A stretch of DNA of 64,000 bases from Pelomonas sp. Root405 (lineage in GTDB: Bacteria > Pseudomonadota > Gammaproteobacteria > Burkholderiales > Burkholderiaceae_C): NCBI RefSeq assembly GCF_001425165.1, contig NZ_LMDU01000001.1, positions 1,147,311-1,211,310 on the forward strand. Reading direction: 5' to 3'. Each line of letters begins with the position of its first letter. Within the stretch, counting starts at the first letter, position 1. Below, one piece after another: positions 43,258 through 51,097 of the stretch. The position numbers and the translations under genes were made by a program. The notes under the pieces are model-generated. The model did no database searches. It was given only the letters and a program-made list of their open reading frames with translations, and had not been told where the DNA came from.

Positions 43258-43312
43258 CCTGTCAAGGCACCCGCGCATCCGCGCCGGGACCATTTATGGA
43301 GTGGACAAAGCT

Positions 43313-43843
43313 ATGGCCAACACCAACACCTCCCACCTGACCGGGCTGTTCCCCGACCGCGACAGCGCCGAGCGCGCCTACCAGGGCGTGGTGGACCGCG
43401 GGTACACCTCCAAGGACATCGACGTCGTCATGTCCGACGAAACCCGCAAGCGCCATTTCGGCAATGAGGCGGGCCGCGAGACCGAGCTCGGCAACAAGGC
43501 CGCCGAAGGTGCCGGCATCGGCGCCGGCATCGGCGGCACCATCGGCGCCATCGCCGCAGCCGTTGCGGCCGTGGGTACCAGCGTGGCGCTGCCCGGCCTC
43601 GGCCTGGTCATCGCCGGTCCGGTCGCCGCAGCGCTCGCCGGCGCGGGCGCTGGCGGTGCAGCCGGCGGCCTGGTCGGCGCTTTGATCGGCTGGAACATTC
43701 CGGAAGAGCGCATCAAGGAGTACGAGAGCGGCCTGCGTGAAGGCGGCATCCTGATGGGCGTGCGCCCGCGTGACGACGCCGATGCAGCGCATCTGGAAGA
43801 GCATTGGCGCACCCAGGCCGGCGGCCAGAACGTCTACCGCTGA
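43313..43843 (+). CDS. General-stress-type protein with glycine-zipper region
   Basis: Protein of 176 residues. N-terminal part resembles the YflT/GS17M-like stress domain (HLTGLFPDRDSAERAYQGVV, then RGYTSKDIDVVMSDETRK). Residues about 65-125 are a Gly/Ala zipper hairpin (GAGIGAGIGGTIGAIAAAVA) able to insert in membranes. The end (EERIKEYESGLREGGILMGV) continues the stress domain. Function unknown beyond the stress link. Start fixed by pattern; upstream frame is not coding. Confidence 0.8.
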   Translation: MANTNTSHLTGLFPDRDSAERAYQGVVDRGYTSKDIDVVMSDETRKRHFGNEAGRETELGNKAAEGAGIGAGIGGTIGAIAAAVAAVGTSVALPGLGLVIAGPVAAALAGAGAGGAAGGLVGALIGWNIPEERIKEYESGLREGGILMGVRPRDDADAAHLEEHWRTQAGGQNVYR

Positions 43844-43987
43844 CGGACCGTCGTGCGCCGTGCCATCGGGCATGGCGCACGACTGGGACGGCGCTTGGGG
43901 CGCCGGCCTGAATTGCGGCAGTCTTTGCGGTAGCACGCACCAGCCACGCCGCACCCCTGGGGCTGCACATCACGAAGGGCGCCGCTG

Positions 43988-44497
43988 ATGAAGATCGATG
44001 AAGACGTGGTGGCGGTGCTGACCCGGCAGCACCGCCAGCTGGAGAGCCAGCTCAAGGGTCTGCTCGACGCGGCCGAGGCTGCCGACCCGGTGGCCAGCGG
44101 GATGATGTTGGCGGCGGCCGGCGATGAGCTGTCGGTGCACATCCTGGCCGAGGAGCACATCGTCTACCCGGCCGTGCTTGCGGCGCGCACCGAGGGCATC
44201 CTGCTGGAGTCGCTGGAGGAGCACCTGTCGCTCAAGCGGCTGCTCGCCGACCTGCTGGCGCTCGCGCCGCAGGACACCACCTTCCTGCCCAAGTGCAAGG
44301 TGCTGGAAGAGCAGGCGCGCCACCATCACAAGGAAGAGGAAGAACACCTCTTTCCGGCCATGCGGCGGCTGCTCGACGAGCCCTCCCGCCGGGCGCTCGG
44401 CGCATCCGTCGTTGCGCATGAGCATGCCCTGCACGCCAAGGGCGCGCCCCGCGAGCGGGTGCTGAACGAAACCGCCGCGGCTGCGCCGCTCGTCTGA
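43988..44497 (+). CDS. Hemerythrin HHE-domain protein
   Basis: Protein of 169 residues, four-helix di-iron fold: HRQLESQLKGLLDAAE, HILAEEHIVYPAVLAA, EEHLSLKRLLADLL and HHHKEEEEHLFPAMRRLL supply the His/Glu ligands. HHE proteins bind oxygen or nitric oxide or sense iron and redox state. Only weak GG-N10-GC matches lie upstream, so I cannot say that sigma-54 drives it. A second hemerythrin is at 45108. Confidence 0.88.
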   Translation: MKIDEDVVAVLTRQHRQLESQLKGLLDAAEAADPVASGMMLAAAGDELSVHILAEEHIVYPAVLAARTEGILLESLEEHLSLKRLLADLLALAPQDTTFLPKCKVLEEQARHHHKEEEEHLFPAMRRLLDEPSRRALGASVVAHEHALHAKGAPRERVLNETAAAAPLV

Positions 44498-44523
44498 ACG
44501 CAAGCGCGCGCGGCGGCCTGCGG

Positions 44524-44952
44524 TCAGCGGGCTTCCTGGCCGGGTTCCGAGATGTCGCGCAGGGCCTTGTCGATGTGGCCGGAATCGCGCACCGCCAGGT
44601 CGCCCAGCGACACGATGCCGACCAGCTTGCGATCAGCGTCGATGACGGGCAGGCGCCGCAACTGCCGGTCGCCCATCATGCGTTTGGCTTCGCCGACGTC
44701 CTGGTCGGCCGTGAGGTAGACGATGTCGGGCGTCATGATGTCGGACACGCAGGCGTCGTCGGGGTTGAGCCCGTCGGCCACGCCGCGCACGGCAATGTCG
44801 CGGTCGGTCAGCATGCCCAGCAGGCGCTCGCCGTCGCAGACGGGCAGGGCGCCGACGTCCAGTTCCTGCATGCACTGCGCGGCCCGGCGCAGGCTCTCCT
44901 GGGGCTGGATGGTGCGGACATCGGTGGACATGATTTCGGCAATGGTGGACAT
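44524..44952 (-). CDS. CBS-pair protein
   Basis: Protein of 142 residues made of two CBS motifs: IAEIMSTDVRTIQPQESLRR with LLGMLTDRDIAVRGV, and VSDIMTPDIVYLTADQDVGE with LVGIVSLGDLAVRD. Free CBS pairs bind adenine nucleotides and report energy state. MSTIAEIM is the family start; AGGAGA lies before it. Divergent from the second hemerythrin gene through back-to-back promoters. Confidence 0.9.
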   Translation of the reverse strand: MSTIAEIMSTDVRTIQPQESLRRAAQCMQELDVGALPVCDGERLLGMLTDRDIAVRGVADGLNPDDACVSDIMTPDIVYLTADQDVGEAKRMMGDRQLRRLPVIDADRKLVGIVSLGDLAVRDSGHIDKALRDISEPGQEAR

Positions 44953-44984
44953 GGCAGTCTCCTGTGTGGGTGAGCCACCTTGTG

Positions 44985-44998
44985 GCAAGGCGGGTGCC
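44985..44998 (-). promoter_or_regulatory. Sigma-54 promoter for the CBS gene
   Basis: GGCACCCGCCTTGC on the minus strand, 33 bases before the ATG at 44952. Its -24 GG is one base from the -24 GG of the opposed promoter. Confidence 0.85.
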
Positions 44999-44999
44999 G

Positions 45000-45013
45000 G
45001 GCACACGGCCTGC
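45000..45013 (+). promoter_or_regulatory. Sigma-54 promoter for the second hemerythrin
   Basis: GGCACACGGCCTGC, exact spacing. The transcript would have a leader of about 83 bases before the ATG at 45108. Confidence 0.75.
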
Positions 45014-45107
45014 CTTGCTGCGTCATGGACGATCCTGCCCTCCCCATGCGCTGCGTATCTGGCCTCGCCATCACCGCCAGCCTGCCTTGCCGTTGACGCG
45101 CGCCGGG

Positions 45108-45638
45108 ATGCAGAACGCCAGCCTTTCCGCGCTCTCCATACTCACTGAAGATCACCTGGCATTCCGCCGCCTGTTCGCCCGCTTCGAGCAACAGCGGGCG
45201 GCGGGCGCTGACGCTGCGGCGCGCCTGCAGCTGGCGCGCGAGCTCTGCCGGCGGCTGATCGTGCATGCGGTGGTGGAAGAGGAGTTGTTCTACCCGGCGG
45301 CCTTCGATGCGCTGGAAGACGAACGGGTCATCACCAACGCAGCCAACGACCACCGCGAACTGCATGCGCTGATCCTGCAGATCGAGGGCATGGACGCGCG
45401 TGACCGTGAACTTGATGCGCGCATGACGGCGCTGGCGCGGCGGGTCGCCGAGCACGTGCAACAGGAAGAAGGCCCGCTCTTCACGCGCCTGGCCTTCACC
45501 AGCCTGGACATGGAGGACCTGGGGCAGCGCATCGTCGCGCGACGCAAAGAACTGATGGGCGAACCGGGCTTGCTCGACCAGCGCCCGCCGACCCTCAGCA
45601 GGCCGGCGGGGCACAGGCTTCAGTTGAAGAAGAGATAG
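45108..45638 (+). CDS. Hemerythrin HHE-domain protein, second copy
   Basis: Protein of 176 residues: ILTEDHLAFRRLFARFEQ, LIVHAVVEEELFYPAAFDAL, NDHRELHALILQIEG and VAEHVQQEEGPLFTRLAF carry the di-iron ligands. C-terminal extension basic. It differs clearly from the copy at 43988, so the two are not a recent duplicate. The last 19 bases overlap the minus-strand small gene. Confidence 0.86.
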   Translation: MQNASLSALSILTEDHLAFRRLFARFEQQRAAGADAAARLQLARELCRRLIVHAVVEEELFYPAAFDALEDERVITNAANDHRELHALILQIEGMDARDRELDARMTALARRVAEHVQQEEGPLFTRLAFTSLDMEDLGQRIVARRKELMGEPGLLDQRPPTLSRPAGHRLQLKKR

Positions 45639-45697
45639 ACCAGCAGCAGCACGATGCCGGGGACACCGAGAAGCCAGGCTAGAAAGTATTTACCCAT
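45620..45697 (-). CDS. Small membrane protein, 25 residues
   Basis: Very short gene, ATG at 45697, stop at 45620: MGKYFLAWLLGVPGIVLLLV followed by YLFFN. One membrane helix with a Gly/Pro kink. A good ribosome site (CAGGAGATCACC) directly precedes the ATG. Similar one-helix proteins are common beside stress genes in proteobacteria, but I cannot name a family with certainty. The upstream stretch has no TTGC-type sigma-54 element. Confidence 0.62.
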   Translation of the reverse strand: MGKYFLAWLLGVPGIVLLLVYLFFN

Positions 45698-45799
45698 GGT
45701 GATCTCCTGAAGTGGTGTGGCCAAGCATGGCCGCGTTAGGTCCCCCCAAGAAGCGGACGAGACCCGGCTCGCGCGTAGGAAGAGCGGCACGCCCCGCCG

Positions 45800-45813
45800 G
45801 GCTCGTGTCTTGC
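45800..45813 (+). promoter_or_regulatory. Possible sigma-54 promoter for the second hybrid kinase
   Basis: GGCTCGTGTCTTGC, exact spacing with TTGC but GGCTC at -24. About 26 bases from predicted start to GTG 45851. Confidence 0.55.
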
Positions 45814-45850
45814 CGACAGGCGCGAACTGTCAGGAGATCTCATCGAGGCT

Positions 45851-47698
45851 GTGCCGACATCAGTTCAACGCACTTCCATCAAGCACCGGCTGCTGCGCGT
45901 CGTGATGACGACCACGCTGGCCGCGCTGTTGCTCAGCGCCACGGTGCTGTTGCTTTACGAGCTGCGTGTGCAGCGCGACAGCTGGCTGCAGGACCTGCAG
46001 GCGCAGGCCGACCTGGTGGCGCGCGCCAGCCTGCCGGTGCAGGGCGCAGCGCAGCTGCGGGCGTCGCGCGAGAACCTCGGCTTGCTGAGCGACAAGCCGC
46101 ATGTCGACGCCGTCGGTCTGTACGACGCCGCCGGCCGCCTGGTTGCCGGGCGCATGGCGCCCTCGCAGGCGCCGCTGCCGGCGCGGCTGTCCGCCAGCGC
46201 GGACCACACCCGCTTCGACGGCCGGCGCGTCGAGCTGCTGCTGCCCGTGCGCGAGGGCGGCGTGCTGCACGGCAGCCTGCTGCTGCGGGCGCACTATGAC
46301 GCGCTGCCGCGCCTGCTGGACTACCTGGCCATCCTCGGCATCGTCACGCTGGCCAGCCTGATCCTGGCGGCCCTGGTCGCGCAGCGGCTGCAGCGCACGA
46401 TCACCGAACCGATCGTCGCCATCGCCGGGGTGGCGCGCGAGGTCGTGCAGACGCGGAACTACGGGCTGCGCGCGCCACGCATGACACGCGACGAGGTCGG
46501 CGCGCTCGTCGAGGCTTTCAACGACATGCTGGCCGAACTCGGCGGCCAGGCCGAGGCCCTGCAGAAGGCCGACCGGCGCAAGGACGAGTTCCTGGCCACG
46601 CTGGCGCACGAGCTGCGCAACCCGCTGGCGCCCATCATGACGGCGCTCGCCATCCTGGCCCGCCCGGACACCGACCGGGCGACGCTGCTGCGCATGGTGG
46701 ACATGATGCAGCGCCAGATGCAGCACCTGGTGCGCCTCATCGACGACCTGATGGAGGTTTCGCGCATCACCACCGGCCGGCTGACGCTGCGCATCGAGAA
46801 GCTCGACCTGGTGGCGGTGGTGCGCGCTGCCGTCGAAGGTACCGCGCCGCTGCTGCTGGCGCGCCAGCATGCCCTGCAGGCCGACTGGCCGGCGCCGATC
46901 TGGCTGCTGGGCGACCGCACGCGGCTGGTCCAGGTGTTCGCCAACCTGCTGAGCAATGCCGCCAAGTACACCGAGCCGGGCGGGCGTATCGCGGTTGACT
47001 TCATCACGCAGCCCGGCAGCGTGGCCGTGCAGGTGAGCGACAACGGCATCGGCATCGCGCCGGAGCGCCAGGCCGACATGTTCGAGATGTTCACGCGCAT
47101 CGACAACGCGGCCTCGGGCGTGCACGCCGGCCTGGGCGTCGGGCTGGCGGTGGCGCGCCAGCTGGTGGCCATGCACGAGGGCCAGTTGCTGCTGCGCAGC
47201 GCCGGCCTCGGCCAGGGCTCGGTCTTCACGGTGCTGCTGCCGCGACCGGCGGGTGACCACGTCGAGGCGCCACCTGCGCCTGTGGCCGCACCGGCGCCGC
47301 TGCCGTCAAGGCGGCGCGAGCGGCCAGAGCGCGCCGGAGAGCCGTTGTCGGTGCTGGTGGCCGACGACAACGTCGACTTCGCCGACAGCCTGGCCGCCGT
47401 GTTGCAGGGCGAGGGCTATCGCGTGCGCGTGGCCCACGATGGCCAGCAGGCGCTCCAGCTGGCACGCGAGGCGCTGCCCGACGTCGGCTTGTTCGACATC
47501 GGCATGCCGGGCCTGGACGGTTTCCAGCTCGCGCGCGCCGTGCGGGCCGAGCCCGGCGGCGCCACCTGCATGCTGGCCGCCATCACGGGCTGGGGCCAGC
47601 AGGCCGACCGCCAGCGTGCGCGCGAGGCTGGCTTCGACGAGCACCTGGTCAAGCCGGTTGACATGCAGGCGGTGCTGGGCCTGCTCGCGACAGCGTAG
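45851..47698 (+). CDS. Membrane hybrid histidine kinase with CHASE8-like sensor and receiver
   Basis: Sensor kinase of 615 residues from GTG. Membrane helix (VVMTTTLAALLLSATVLLLY), periplasmic CHASE8-like domain (about 40-150), second helix (YLAILGIVTLASLILAALVA), HAMP (ITEPIVAIAGVAREV), HisKA with LAHELRNPLAPIMTAL and HATPase with NLLSNAAKYTEPGG, DNGIGIAPE and GLGVGLAVARQL. Receiver (about 500-612) has VLVADDNVDFADS, phospho-acceptor LFDIGMPG and LVKPV. May pass phosphate to the NtrC-type regulator or the lone receiver; partner unproven. Confidence 0.88.
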   Translation: MPTSVQRTSIKHRLLRVVMTTTLAALLLSATVLLLYELRVQRDSWLQDLQAQADLVARASLPVQGAAQLRASRENLGLLSDKPHVDAVGLYDAAGRLVAGRMAPSQAPLPARLSASADHTRFDGRRVELLLPVREGGVLHGSLLLRAHYDALPRLLDYLAILGIVTLASLILAALVAQRLQRTITEPIVAIAGVAREVVQTRNYGLRAPRMTRDEVGALVEAFNDMLAELGGQAEALQKADRRKDEFLATLAHELRNPLAPIMTALAILARPDTDRATLLRMVDMMQRQMQHLVRLIDDLMEVSRITTGRLTLRIEKLDLVAVVRAAVEGTAPLLLARQHALQADWPAPIWLLGDRTRLVQVFANLLSNAAKYTEPGGRIAVDFITQPGSVAVQVSDNGIGIAPERQADMFEMFTRIDNAASGVHAGLGVGLAVARQLVAMHEGQLLLRSAGLGQGSVFTVLLPRPAGDHVEAPPAPVAAPAPLPSRRRERPERAGEPLSVLVADDNVDFADSLAAVLQGEGYRVRVAHDGQQALQLAREALPDVGLFDIGMPGLDGFQLARAVRAEPGGATCMLAAITGWGQQADRQRAREAGFDEHLVKPVDMQAVLGLLATA

Positions 47699-47813
47699 GA
47701 CTTCACCCACTGGCAGACAGGGCCGACGCTGGCGGTCAGGGGCCGCTCCCCTCGGTAAATTGACTGCAGCCCCACAGGCATCCCGTCACAAGGGCAGTTA
47801 AAGGAGTACGACC

Positions 47814-48008
47814 ATGAACAGCGACCAAATCAAGGGCAGTGTGAAGGACGTGGCCGGCAAGGCGCAGCGCAAGCTGGGCGAGGCCGTCGGCAGCACCGAA
47901 CACCAGGTCAAGGGTGCCGCGACTCAGGTCGAGGGCAAGGCCCAGAAGGCCGTGGGCGATGCGCGAGAAGCCGTCAAGGACGTGCGCGACGCCAATCGCA
48001 AGATCTGA
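47814..48008 (+). CDS. CsbD-family stress protein
   Basis: Protein of 64 residues with the CsbD pattern: MNSDQIKGSVKDVAGKAQRK, then VGSTEHQVKGAATQVEGKAQ. Small, charged and probably disordered, highly induced by stress in many bacteria. AAAGGAG ribosome site. I found no TTGC-type sigma-54 element in the 115 bases upstream, so its promoter may be different. Confidence 0.9.
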   Translation: MNSDQIKGSVKDVAGKAQRKLGEAVGSTEHQVKGAATQVEGKAQKAVGDAREAVKDVRDANRKI

Positions 48009-48026
48009 TCGACATTGATCCCCTAT

Positions 48027-48058
48027 CACGCCGCCGGGCTGCAAGGCCCGGCGGCGTG
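48027..48058 (+). terminator. Long hairpin after csbD
   Basis: Perfect 13-base stem CACGCCGCCGGGC/GCCCGGCGGCGTG with a six-base loop, but no T-tract. It may stabilise the csbD mRNA end or terminate weakly. Confidence 0.6.
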
Positions 48059-48081
48059 TACCCACGAACAAGAGGTAAGCC

Positions 48082-48750
48082 ATGCGTCCCTACAACAACT
48101 CCCATCACTCCCTGCGCCGCGGCGCCACGGTGGCGCTCATCACTGCCGCATTGGCGGCGGCGGGCTGCTCGTCCATGAGCGAGCGTGAGCAAGGCACGGC
48201 CAAGGGCGCCGGTGCCGGTGCGGTGGCGGGCGCCATCATCGGCGCGGCCACCGGCGGCAATGCCGGGCGCAGCGCCGTCATCGGGGGTGCCGTCGGGGCT
48301 ATCGCCGGCAACCTTTGGTCCAAGCGCATGGAAGACAAGCGTGCCGCGCTCGCCCAGGCCAGCCAGGGCACGGGTGTCGAAGTGGCGCGCACCGAGGACA
48401 ACCGGCTGCGCCTGAACGTGCCGAGCGACGTCTCCTTCGACACCGGCCGTGCGGACATCAAGCCGCAGATGCGCCCGGTGCTCGACGAAATCGCCCGCAA
48501 CCTCGACCCCAATGTGCGCGTGACCGTCGTTGGCCACACGGACAGCACCGGCAGCGATGCGATCAACGAGCCGCTGTCGCGCGATCGCGCCGCCGCGGTG
48601 CGCGACTACCTGACCGCGCGTGGCCTGTCGAGCCAGCGCGTCAGCATCGCCGGGCGCGGCTCGCATGAGCCCGTGGCCAGCAACGACAGCGAGAGCGGTC
48701 GCGCGGCCAACCGGCGCGTCGAGATCTTCCTGTCGGAGCAGCAAGGCTGA
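48082..48750 (+). CDS. OmpA-family lipoprotein with glycine zipper (YiaD-like)
   Basis: Lipoprotein of 222 residues. Lipobox ALAAAGCSS; glycine-zipper segment (GAGAGAVAGAIIGAATGGNA); OmpA C-terminal domain (about 105-220) with SFDTGRADIKPQMRPVLDEI, VVGHTDSTGSDAINEPLSRD and the NRRVEI ending, which binds peptidoglycan. Anchors outer membrane to cell wall. A short hairpin (GCTGAC/GTCAGC, 48746-48762) covers its stop codon and that of the convergent gene. Confidence 0.9.
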   Translation: MRPYNNSHHSLRRGATVALITAALAAAGCSSMSEREQGTAKGAGAGAVAGAIIGAATGGNAGRSAVIGGAVGAIAGNLWSKRMEDKRAALAQASQGTGVEVARTEDNRLRLNVPSDVSFDTGRADIKPQMRPVLDEIARNLDPNVRVTVVGHTDSTGSDAINEPLSRDRAAAVRDYLTARGLSSQRVSIAGRGSHEPVASNDSESGRAANRRVEIFLSEQQG

Positions 48751-48753
48751 CGC

Positions 48754-49632
48754 TCAGTCAGCGCGCCAGCCCAGGGCCTGCATCGGCGCCACGAGCGACT
48801 GCTTGTAGGCGTCGAGCGCGGCCCAGGGATCGGTCTTGCGCGCCGCCAGGTGCTGGGGCGCGTTGGCCAGCGTCCAGTGCGCCGCGCCGGTCAGCGCGGG
48901 CAACTCGTCCCAGCTGATCGGCATGGCCACGCCCAGGCCGGGCCGGGCACGCAGGGAATAGGCGGCCACCGCTGTTGCGCCCTCGCCGTTGCGCAGCCAA
49001 TCGACAAAGATGCGGCCGACGCGGTTGGCCGGCCCGCTCTTGGCCACGAAGCGGTCGGGATGCTCGTCCGCCAGGCGCTGCACGACGGCCTGCGAGAACC
49101 CACGCACGACATCCACCGGCCAGCGCGCTGCCAGCGGTACGACCACGTGCAGGCCCTTGCCGCCGCTGGTCTTGAGCCAGCTGCGCAGCTGCAGCTGCTG
49201 CAGCAGATCGCGCACGAGCAGGGTGCCGTCGCGCACCTCGGCCCAGCCAACGCCTTCGCCGGGGTCGAGGTCGAAGACCATGCGGTCCGGCTTGCCCAGC
49301 AGCGCGTGGCGAGCGTTCCAGGGGTGGAACTCCAAGGTGTTCATCTGCACGGCGCTAAGCAGCGCCTCGTGGCTGGTCACTTCCATCAGCGCCTCGTGAC
49401 CCGGCCAGAGGTCGGCGTCGAGCACCCGCACGCCGGCCAACGCTGACTTGCCCGGGTGCTTCTGGAAGAAGCCCGCCGCGCCCACGCCTTCGGGTGCGCG
49501 CAACAGCGCCACTGGCCGGCCCTTGAGCTGGGCCAGCAGCAGCGGCGCGACGGCCTCGTAGTAGCGTGCCACATCGCCCTTGGTCGCGCCGCTCTCGGCG
49601 TCGACGATGCGTTCGGCGTGGGTCAGCTTCAA
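48754..49632 (-). CDS. Stand-alone LigD-type polymerase/primase domain
   Basis: Protein of 292 residues equal to the polymerase domain of DNA ligase D (archaeo-eukaryotic primase fold): FFQKHPGK, MNTLEFHPWNA, the catalytic Asp pair in MVFDLDPGEGVGW, SGGKGLHVVVPL and SGPANRVGRIFVDWLRN. It adds nucleotides at broken ends in non-homologous end joining. A full LigD with its own polymerase domain lies at 55046, so this is a second, independent copy. It overlaps the HAD gene by four bases at the end of a four-gene sigma-54 transcript. Confidence 0.9.
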   Translation of the reverse strand: MKLTHAERIVDAESGATKGDVARYYEAVAPLLLAQLKGRPVALLRAPEGVGAAGFFQKHPGKSALAGVRVLDADLWPGHEALMEVTSHEALLSAVQMNTLEFHPWNARHALLGKPDRMVFDLDPGEGVGWAEVRDGTLLVRDLLQQLQLRSWLKTSGGKGLHVVVPLAARWPVDVVRGFSQAVVQRLADEHPDRFVAKSGPANRVGRIFVDWLRNGEGATAVAAYSLRARPGLGVAMPISWDELPALTGAAHWTLANAPQHLAARKTDPWAALDAYKQSLVAPMQALGWRAD

Positions 49633-50303
49633 GCCTGCACCGCGCCGTGCAGGCTCTGCGACGGCCAGCGCGGCGGTTCACGCTCGGCGCCACCGGCAAG
49701 CTTCTCGACGTAGGTGGCCAGCGCCCCCCAGTCAAAGAAGCGCGCATCCGGCTCGCGCAGCGGCGAGCGGCGCCAGACGGTCTCGCTGCCGTTGTCCAGC
49801 AGCAGTCCGGCAGCACCGGCGCGGTGGCCGGCTTCGACATCGTCCAGCGTGTCGCCCACCATCCACGAGCGCGACAGGTCGATGCCATGGCGGTGCGCCG
49901 CGCGGGTCAGCATGCCGGGCGCCGGTTTGCGGCACAGGCAGGCCGGGCGGCCCTGGCTGTCGGGGCTGTGCGGGCAGACCTCCACGCCGGTGATGCGCAC
50001 GCCAAACTCGTCCTGCAGGCGTTGCAGCAGAACCTGCTGCAAGCGTGCGAACTCGGCGCGGGTGATGCGGCCATTGGCCAGGCCGGCCTGGTTGGTGACG
50101 ATGACCAGGGCCACGCCGGCGGCCTGCAACTGCGCGAGTGCCTCACCGGCACCGGCGCGCAGGCGCAACAGCAGCGGGTCGACGCGGTTAGCGGCGTGCT
50201 CGACCAGCGTGCCGTCCTGGTTCATGAACAGGCAGGGCCGCCCCGGCGTGCGCGGCAGGCCGCGCGCCGCCGGCAGGAAGTCGAACGGGGACATCAAGGC
50301 CAT
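49629..50303 (-). CDS. HAD-family phosphatase-like protein with Asn for the nucleophile
   Basis: Paralogue of 224 residues of the protein at 24814. Motif I reads FMNQDGT, so the nucleophilic Asp is Asn. Motif II (VIVTNQAGLANG), the zinc ligands (VCPHSPDS...ACLCRKP) and motif IV (MVGDTLDDVEAG, both Asp kept) are intact. Possibly an inactive or regulatory member, or a binding protein for a phosphorylated sugar or DNA end; this is speculation. It overlaps its neighbours on both sides, between an SDR and the polymerase gene. Confidence 0.78.
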   Translation of the reverse strand: MALMSPFDFLPAARGLPRTPGRPCLFMNQDGTLVEHAANRVDPLLLRLRAGAGEALAQLQAAGVALVIVTNQAGLANGRITRAEFARLQQVLLQRLQDEFGVRITGVEVCPHSPDSQGRPACLCRKPAPGMLTRAAHRHGIDLSRSWMVGDTLDDVEAGHRAGAAGLLLDNGSETVWRRSPLREPDARFFDWGALATYVEKLAGGAEREPPRWPSQSLHGAVQA

Positions 50304-51061
50304 GAGCTCTCCCGTGTGGGCAGCACGGTCAGTTCGGGGATGACGGTGCCCTGGGGCTGCTGCAGCACGTAGCGCACGGCGCAGGCGACGTTGAGGGGGT
50401 CTTGCAGCTTGGTCTCGTCGATGCCGGGGAAGCGGTCCAGCAGGAAGGGGGTGCGCATGCCGCCGGCGACGATGGCGCTGACGCGCACGTTCTGCTCGCG
50501 CAGCTCGGCGTGCAGCGCGTGTGACAGGCCGAGCAGCCCCCATTTGGTGGCGTGGTAGGCGCTGGCATTGGGCCAGGCGCGCTTGGACGCGGTGGAGGCG
50601 ATGTTGACGACGTGGCCGCCGCTGCTCTGCTTGAACATCTGCGCGGTGGCGAACTTGGTCATCAGCAGCGGGCCCGACAGGTTGGTGTTGAGCACACGCT
50701 GCCAGTCCTCGACGCTGAGCTCGGCCAGCGGCGCGGTCACGTCGATGGCGGCGTTGTTGATGAGGGCATCGAGCCGGCCGAACTGTGCGGCGGTGGCGTC
50801 GACGACGCGCTGGCATTGCGCCGGGTCGCCGACGTCCAGCGCCATCGCGACGGCTTCGATGTCGCGCTCGCCCAGCATGGCGGCGCAGTCCTGGGCGCGC
50901 TGCAGCTCCACGTCGGCCAGCACGACGCGCATGCCGGCTTCACCCAGGACCTGGGCAATGGCTGCACCGAGGCCGCGGCTGCCGCCGGTGATGAGGGCGA
51001 CCTGCCCGCGCAGTGAGGGCGGGTCGGCGGAGCAGGTGGCGTCGAAGGCGGTGTTGTTCAT
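50294..51061 (-). CDS. Short-chain dehydrogenase/reductase
   Basis: Classical SDR of 255 residues: ITGGSRGLGAAIAQVLGEAG (cofactor), DALINNAAID, catalytic Ser in VNIASTASK and YHATKWG. Substrate unknown. The last bases overlap the start of the HAD gene. It is part of the operon beginning at 51559. Confidence 0.88.
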   Translation of the reverse strand: MNNTAFDATCSADPPSLRGQVALITGGSRGLGAAIAQVLGEAGMRVVLADVELQRAQDCAAMLGERDIEAVAMALDVGDPAQCQRVVDATAAQFGRLDALINNAAIDVTAPLAELSVEDWQRVLNTNLSGPLLMTKFATAQMFKQSSGGHVVNIASTASKRAWPNASAYHATKWGLLGLSHALHAELREQNVRVSAIVAGGMRTPFLLDRFPGIDETKLQDPLNVACAVRYVLQQPQGTVIPELTVLPTRESSWP

Positions 51062-51097
51062 GGCAGGAGGCTTGTTGGTGTTGAGAGTTGGCGGGGT

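Noticed and set aside
42115..43293. Long open frames on both strands across the Gly/Gln/Ser/Tyr-rich gene
   Set aside because: They arise from the repetitive codons of the true gene and give only Ala/Arg- or Cys/Arg-rich translations.
43845..43905. GG-N10-GC pairs upstream of the first hemerythrin gene
   Set aside because: Neither GGCAY nor YTGC is present, so no promoter is called.
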